A stretch of DNA of 64,000 nucleotides from Pardosa pseudoannulata (lineage: Eukaryota > Arthropoda > Arachnida > Araneae > Lycosidae): the NCBI GenBank assembly GCA_032207245.1, contig CM063504.1, positions 16,825,535-16,889,534 on the forward strand, given 5' to 3'. The position numbers and the translations under genes are program-made. Position 1 is the first letter of the stretch, and every line of letters begins with the position of its first letter. The notes under the pieces are model-generated. The model was given only the letters and a program-made list of their open reading frames with translations, did not search any database and was not told the origin of the DNA. Below are positions 57,851 to 64,000 of the stretch, one piece after another.

Positions 57851-58749
57851 TTACACATAAAACTGAGCATTAAATATAATTTCCAAAATGTATTTGATAT
57901 TTCTCTTAAAGGAAATCTTCTAACAACTTATTAAAAAAATGTACTTCCTTAGGAAAAGTTAAGAATTATGTTAAATGTTATAAAATAAAAATATATTAAA
58001 TAAATTATATTTTTGTGTGCATACGCAAAATTAAGCGTGATATGTTTGCGTGAACCCTGTTTTTAATTTTTTAATTTATGGGTATTACTATGAAACATCT
58101 AAGTATACCATTTTGGTAGGTTTTTGTAGATTTATATCGCTTTTAAATTAACTACATTTTACAATTGCCAACCCAAACGTATGCTACACAGAGATGAATA
58201 TTAAATTTAAACATATATAAATATATAACCTATATAAGAATACACATTTTAAATCTGCACACACATACGACAAAGCAGTCATTTGTACTAGATATTTACT
58301 GAAAAGTGAGAAATTTTCTTTCAGATATGGATTTGTTAAATGTTTAAAAAATGCTTCTAACTATACATATATTGAAACCGAAATTTAAGATTTTCATTAA
58401 TAAAGATTTCACTACATCATCATTGCATATCTTGCATAATATTCATCCTATTTAACATGTTCGCCAGAATAACGTAATTCTGCATTAGATTTAGCGTCAT
58501 TATTTCTCTAAATAGATTTGCTCCTAAATTTATCTATTGATGCTATTATTTGATATGATAAATTGTTGTCCTTGTGTAAATCCTAAATTTTTGATAAGTG
58601 AGTGAAAAATATACCGCATGCCCCTCAGTTTTGAATATGCACTCAATTGATATCAACACATGTGGACTGCAGCTTATGTAAATTTATGCATTTATAATCT
58701 CATGCATTTTACCTCTCACTGTATCTGAGCAGTGCATTAGTATGAATAG
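57851..58749. other. AT-rich DNA, nothing recognised
   Basis: About 900 bp without recognisable features. Confidence 0.5.
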
Positions 58750-59470
58750 AACATAAGCATCCGGACGTAAACACCTAAAGAAAATCATTAGCGTATATTC
58801 TTTAACGCGAATTGTTGCTCTCCTAATAAGCCCGAAACACGTATCGCAGTTACGCTCTCTTTAATTTTCTTCCCATTTAAACGGGCCGATAATATTATTT
58901 GTATCATTTCTTAACATTAATTGTTCCCCGGCATTACAATTAGATCCATTAATCTACCTTCTTCCTATTAGGTTTATTTAAATATCACTCTTTAAATGAG
59001 AAAGCGTTCATTAAGCACGCGATACATAAAGGCTCGCAAGATTAATCCATTAAGATCTTTTAAAGAACACATTCTTTTAAAGTCGTCTGTCAGTTCACTC
59101 CTGAGGGGTGAAAGAGAAAAGGACAAAGGTTCCCTAATAGCGATCATGTCTTCTCCCCTCCCTCCACCACCGATCCGCGTGTTTTAAACACCTTCCTGCA
59201 CCCCCCACTGCTTCCATAAAATTCAATGACGAAAAAGGGACCTCATTTTGCTGCGAACCTATGGGGGATTAGTTTTATCGCCAGATTATACTTTTACACT
59301 GTTAAATTCACTGTGCCGCAAAACAACAGAAGATGCGTTCGCAAATTGCTTGCGGTTGCCTCAGAAAACCACCCTTCGCTCCTACCCCTCGCCTCTCCTC
59401 CAAGAACATTTTCTCGCGGATATTCAAAGCTCATTGAAATGTGCATATATGGAAATGAAGAAAACGCATT
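58750..59470. promoter_or_regulatory. Less AT-rich block with homeodomain-type words
   Basis: Free of simple repeats, with several CpGs. It holds CATTACAATTAG and CATTAATCT words near 58931-58956, and GATTAATCC at 59040-59048 (an Otx/Pitx/Bicoid-class TAATCC core). The frames at 58996-59187, 59226-59498 and 59248-59691 overlap and show no known domain; the last lacks an ATG at its assigned start. It is a candidate conserved enhancer or promoter, as at 29745-30780. Confidence 0.35.
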
Positions 59471-59524
59471 GTGTGTATGTATGTGTGTGTCGTGCTGAAA
59501 TAACATATCTCTGTCTATATATAT

Positions 59525-59760
59525 GTATAAGTGGCGGAGCGCGAGCCCCGTGTTTTAGTGCTCTGCTGGGAGGGCCTAGGCTTCATGCAAATGCAGCTGC
59601 ACAGAAGATTATTATTAATAATAGCTTTGCATGTGTTTTGTCTTTTTATGTGTGTGGGGGGAGTTTTGCTCTTTTAGGGGCGCCTAAATAGGTTAAAAAG
59701 AAGGGGGGAAAAGAGGGGGAGCTTTTGTTCTCTCCAGGTACGTATGGTAATGCACGGGGA
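59525..59760. other. Possible DNA-transposon debris with CAGTGGCG-like start
   Basis: AAGTGGCGGAGCGCGAGCCC, a GGGAGGGCCTAGG word and GGGGCGCCTAAAT near 59676 recall non-autonomous TIR elements that start CAGTGGCGTAGC and carry GGCGCC near the end. No matching pair of ends was identified. Confidence 0.2.
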
Positions 59761-60156
59761 AAACTTTTAAGTGGCCTACTGAAAACTAAATGACCTGGAC
59801 TGTTTTGAATATGGGTTTTCTAAACAGTATCACATTTATCAAATGCTAAATGCTTTCAACGCCTTATATTAAACTTTTGCCAGACAAAGTGCTTCTGTCT
59901 TTTTAATATGTAAGGCTTTTTCGGCGAGCAAGGTGTTTGGGAAGCATTTGTGCTTAAAGGTGGGATAAAGAAAGCAAATCGCGGTAAAAGTTTTTGCACC
60001 TCTGATAGGGATTTCAAAATAATATTTGCATTTCCAAGTGTATTAATGCTTCCGCTTTTTTCAGTATTTTCTTTTTCGTGTTTTAGGTTTCGCATTTTTT
60101 TTAAAGCATGTGAATTAGAAGGAAGGCATGTGAATAACAAGAAATTTCAATGGATT
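59761..60156. other. Unassigned DNA
   Basis: Overlapping frames on opposite strands (59856-60140 and 59950-60168) lack recognisable motifs. Nothing else was recognised. Confidence 0.4.
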
Positions 60157-60491
60157 TTAACCCCTTAATGCACAGTATTTTTGAAAAAGGCAGTAAAAAA
60201 ATCAATTTTTTAACGTAAAAAATACAATTTAGAACGCTGAATTTAGAAAAAATATATTTTATTTTTACTTGAATTATATATATTTTATAGCTTATACTCC
60301 CAAGTAAATGATAAATATCAATAAAACGTTTTTTTTTTCTTTCACATTGTTATTTTTAATTCTCGATTGCATTCGAGTGTGAAAATTTATAGCAACATAA
60401 AGTACAACGCCGCTCGAATTATCTCGAGTGTGCACAGTTTGGCCAGTTTAGGGCTCTCGAGTTAACTCGAGCGTGCACGTTAAAGGGTTAA
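60157..60491. mobile_element. TTAA-bounded element, group V, with palindrome array
   Basis: The ends are TTAACCCCTTAATGCAC and GTGCACGTTAAAGGGTTAA, inverted repeats with small indels and TTAA on both sides (335 bp). In the right half lie three related palindromic words: CTCGATTGCATTCGAG (60362-60377), CTCGAATTATCTCGAG (60413-60428) and the perfect CTCGAGTTAACTCGAG (60456-60471), each followed by GTGTG, GTGTGCAC or CGTGCAC. It has no coding frame. Confidence 0.85.
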
Positions 60492-60828
60492 TCATTTTAT
60501 TTTTAGTGTAAACCGTGGACTAATTTATCTGTTAACGAAACAAATGATTAAAAATAAACATTCTGCAAACGTAAATTGAAAATCTGCATTGTATTTTATC
60601 CAGTCTAAAGTTTTCGGAAAAAATTCTAAAGTTTTTGTGCATTTTGAAACTGTCTTGATACATCTTAAATCTTTGAATATTTAATACAATTATACAAAAA
60701 TCTGAAATATTTAAAATCTTCTCAAATTCTTGCACTACGATGAAATAATCAATTATACTTATAATATAAATAATGCATCTAAATTAAATTTGTATTACTA
60801 TCTGTTAGGCAATAGAATTTAAAATATA
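60492..60828. other. AT-rich DNA, nothing recognised
   Basis: Spacer between two transposons. The 67-codon minus-strand frame at 60532-60735 has no known motif. Confidence 0.45.
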
Positions 60829-62182
60829 CAGTCAAATCTCATTATAGCACCACCCACATTAGGATTACAGTTTGGTGCTATAACGAGTTACGGTGGAAAC
60901 CGCTTCAAACGTTTTTCATGTGACTAAGAAAACTAAAGCGTGAAAACTTAAAAAGGAAAAACTTAAAGTATGCGTTATAAAAATATTTTTATCTCGATTT
61001 TAGTAGTAATTTGTGTTTCAAGCCTAATTTTTTTATGTGTAAATTGCTATCTTACAATTTAAGTTTAAATTTTACATTTATTTTAATAAGAACAAGGTTT
61101 TTTTTAAATTTTTGGTGTGGGAATCTTGTACTATTTAAGAAAATTTTGTGGGACCTACGAAAACTATCAGTCAACTGTCGTAAAACTATCAGTTTCTTCA
61201 CTTGTACTGTAATATACTATTGTAGTTTTAAGTCACTAATGTGAAAATTTTAAATAAACTTAAAAATGTAATACAATAATAAAAAGAAATTCAATAACTT
61301 ACTTAAATTCAAACAAACTATAATCTGCCCCTTAAACGTAGCCACTTAGTCACTACTGAGAAAATTCACGTACTTCTAACAGAGCATAAGTGGGAATTAA
61401 GCATAAATGGAAAGGGAGTAACTGTTTATTTTTCATTATATTATCAAATCTTGGCAAAATAGCTGCCACCGCAGTCACATTGTATGAAAATATTCGGTAT
61501 TTCCATAATTATCATACATTTTAAAAATATCAAAATTGCTAGAATTTTTAGCACAGATCTCGTGACCCCAATTGGGGGATTACCACAGTTTAAGAAGCTC
61601 TGAACAAAAATGTACATTTTCAAAACATGTCAAATGTTATTCTTAAGCAAGAATAATTCAAATGGCTTTAACATTAAGGAAAATAGTTGGTATCGTTATA
61701 GGACCATAGACAAAAGGAAGATAAAATAATAGACTAAATTAAAGTACCTTATTTTTTTTATTCCTAAGAACTCGTACTTTATATCTTTATTGTTATAATA
61801 CAAATTTATTGTTATAATCCAAAATATTCATCGCACTGTTGGTATTGTTCGTTAAAAGTACTACATTTCGTTTAGATTGTACTTGCCATGCCGTTCAAGC
61901 AGAGTGAAAACTTAATTTCCAACAACTGTTTTTGCAATAAGGTAAAAATGCAGTTTATTGCTATTCTCTATTATCTTCCAACAACTTTTGCATCTGTTCG
62001 GTAAGAATTTCTCACAGTGGAATGGAAAATAAAACTTTTTAAGTAGGAAAATGTTTAAAAGTCAAGTCTAACTTCCTAAAAATGGAAATTTACTATTGAT
62101 ATATGAATAAAATTGAGACCACAGAAATAGAACGTCTAATGCGGGAAAACTTAGACGGGAAATTCTGAAGTGGGTTTCACTG
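60829..62182. mobile_element. pogo/Tigger-like DNA transposon relic
   Basis: The left end CAGTCAAATCTCATTATAGC and the right end GAAGTGGGTTTCACTG (reverse CAGTGAAACCCACTTC) are flanked by TA (60827-60828 and 62183-62184). Both fit the CAGTGAAACCTC-type ends of pogo/Tigger elements. GGTGCTATAACGAG near 60872 mirrors the left end within 50 bp. No transposase motif survives in the 1.35 kb. A GACCCCAATTGGGGGATTAC word near 61564 suggests later hAT debris inside. Confidence 0.55.
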
Positions 62183-62329
62183 TATAATTATGATTCATTT
62201 TTAGATGGAAAAAGTTCAAATAGTTTAATCACTGCATATTGTTGAAAAGTAGGTATTTAGATTCATTGAAAGATGCAGCAGGATTTTAAGAAAATTCTAA
62301 CTCAATTTACTTAGTTTCTTGTTGAAATA

Positions 62330-62611
62330 TGTAATCACACTCATACTTGGCGACTTGGCAGCTTAATATTATTTAAGTAATAGTTTTCTCGGACCTATGA
62401 GGTTTTCTTGAGTTGATCCTTTTATGTTTTCATTGGTTGTATTTGATTAGTTTTGTCTTGTGCCTGTCATTTGATTGGCTGGGCGCAGGAACTTTATAAA
62501 ACTATAATAGCCCAATGTACCTCGTATTTTATTATTATCTTTTTAAGTATTATTATTTTAGTGTCTTTAATAAAAGGTGTTTTGCGATCTGCGGCTCTTC
62601 ATTATGCTTCA
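62330..62611 (+). mobile_element. Probable LTR (solo or stub), Gypsy-like
   Basis: It starts TGTAATCACACTCATACTTGGCGACTTGGC (positions 62330-62359; close to the start of the LTR at 26960). It has a GATTGGCTGGGCGC segment and a TATA box TTTATAAAACT about 160 bp in, then AATAAAAGG near 62568, and ends near GCTTCA. Order and spacing match the LTR at 26960-27238. No internal region follows, and a target duplication is not clear. Confidence 0.45.
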
Positions 62612-64000
62612 AAATTTTTAAAGAAAACATAAACTTGCTACTTACATATTATTTTTAGTATTTTGTTCTACTATGTGGATTTGCTTAATCATTCCTTTAT
62701 CATCTTATATATTTCCTAACATTTGTCATAGTTTATTAACGAAAACTTTTGATTTCACCCTTTTAGTATGTTAGACTATTAAATTTAATAAAATATTATT
62801 CAATTAAGTAATACTCGGTTAAGTACAACAGCTAATCAACAACTAAATTTAATGTGGATTTTGAAATTCAAATTTGATTACTATTATAAAATCCTAATGA
62901 AAAAATAGTAACGAGTTATTTCAATTCCCAAATGTCTACTAACAATTCAGACTAGATTCAGAGTTTTGTGCGCTTAAAAGATGAACGGACTTAAATATGC
63001 TTTTTACACTTGTTAAAATTTTAAAATAAATTTGTTAAACCGTTATTTATTTGTCTTTAGCCTACTTTGAAAAACGTTTGTCTATCCCTGTTCTATGCCT
63101 ATTGTCATTGCATTATATTTCAATCAGGATAAAGTTTACAGCTATCTTAATCCCTAAAGAAAGTTATTGTTTAAAAGATATAAAAGCTAATGTTAGATTT
63201 CAAGCTTCGTGCAAGTGAATAATCCCCGAAACGCGATCAACCTTGTTGGAGATAAAAGATTTTACTCTCCCATGCGATTGAAAAAGCAAAAAGAACGAAT
63301 TACGGATGAATAAAAAGAAAAAACTATTTAATATATTTCCCGGGAAAAAATAATGCAGAAGGAGAAAAAATGCAATACAGACTTCAGAAGAGGTGGTAAG
63401 CAAGCACTTTCACCAAAGATTTTTAATGTCTTTATAGAATTCAGGATTGTATAAAATTAACCGTAATGCTCCAAAGCAAACCAAATTCTTAGAATAGGAC
63501 AAACTATAATCATCGTTTATAAATTTAAATGGTTCTACAATAAATATCTTCATCTGAGGTTCCATGGAATTTTGACAGGAGTTCTACAATAGATCCCTAT
63601 TTGCTTAGTCAAAATACCAAAATTTCAATAAAATTTTAATTTTTATAAAATATTGGAATCTTAAAGGCAGTTTGCGTGTAATAAATATAAATAAATATTT
63701 TATCTGTAAAATAAAAATCTTAAATTTACTATAAGTTGTACTTTCCAACTATATTAATCTAAACACATTACTTCAAATATTAGTCTCCGTTCTTTTCGCT
63801 TCTTCTTGTCTGTTTCCGAAGAAACCTAAGCATACCAGGATTATCGGGGATAGAGTCGACCCCTTGGGTTGTAGTGTCTATCCTGTACTACTAAACCAAA
63901 CCAAAATATTGCTTTCGTTTATTATCTATAGAATATATTTTAGAAAGAAAAACATTGGCTACCCTTAATATCTTATTAAGCTATTTGTATTGAGATAAAA
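62612..64000. other. AT-rich DNA, possible SINE tail at 63893-63904
   Basis: No gene is recognised. The word CTACTAAACCAAACCAAAAT near 63888 resembles the AAACC-type tail of SINE-A, but no SINE body could be aligned in front of it. The 67-codon minus-strand frame at 63200-63403 has no known motif. Confidence 0.4.

Noticed and set aside
59248..59691. 147-codon plus-strand frame, the longest not caused by an obvious microsatellite or other repeat
   Set aside because: No ATG at the assigned start, no recognisable domain, and two other frames overlap it. The composition of the block explains the lack of stops.
1..64000. CRISPR array, operon or bacterial defence system
   Set aside because: The SINEs, LINE, LTRs, microsatellites and absence of dense coding frames show this is animal nuclear DNA. 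No regular repeat-spacer array exists.

Overview
This is a 64-kb stretch of very AT-rich animal nuclear DNA (roughly 70% A+T by eye). It has long (TA)n and (CA/TA)n microsatellites, tRNA-derived SINEs, a non-LTR retrotransposon end and many relics of hAT, pogo/Tigger, mariner and TTAA-bounded DNA transposons. The protein traces (a jockey/R1/I-like RNase H end, a mariner DDE block, a hAT dimerisation block) are of kinds common in arthropods. A large-genome arthropod, perhaps an arachnid, is my best guess, held with low confidence. I recognise no intact host protein-coding gene. The longest open frames are microsatellite translations or chance frames, several without an ATG. The window reads as intergenic DNA or a very long intron.

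Layout. 1-9.9 kb: microsatellites, a possible LTR relic (8.6 kb) and a less AT-rich patch at 5.9-6.9 kb holding two POU octamers 11 bp apart. 9.9-16 kb: a pogo/Tigger relic with a SINE inside it, the 3' end of a non-LTR retrotransposon, a second SINE family and a promoter-like patch at 14.3-14.8 kb. 16-25.2 kb: a 1.5-kb TTAA-bounded element, a 216-bp tandem repeat, a hAT element with a perfect 8-bp target duplication and two more TTAA-bounded families. 25.2-31 kb: SINE, LTR, mariner transposase relic and a 1-kb less AT-rich, probably functional non-coding block at 29.75-30.78 kb. 31-42.8 kb: more TTAA elements, two SINEs with perfect target duplications, a 215-bp tandem duplication, a hairpin cluster, and a SINE split by a hAT element. 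42.8-64 kb: a TIR element carrying a microsatellite, a SINE beside a 30-bp minisatellite, three further TTAA elements, a hAT transposase fragment, a second promoter/enhancer-like patch (58.75-59.5 kb), a second pogo-like element and an LTR.

The genes do not form a pathway. What the window offers is a transposon stratigraphy (who inserted into whom) and a few non-repetitive, less AT-rich blocks that are candidates for conserved regulatory DNA of a gene outside the window. The most unusual pattern is a set of about ten TTAA-bounded non-autonomous elements, in six sequence groups. Several carry short subterminal palindromes such as CGTACTAGTACG or CTCGAGTTAACTCGAG.
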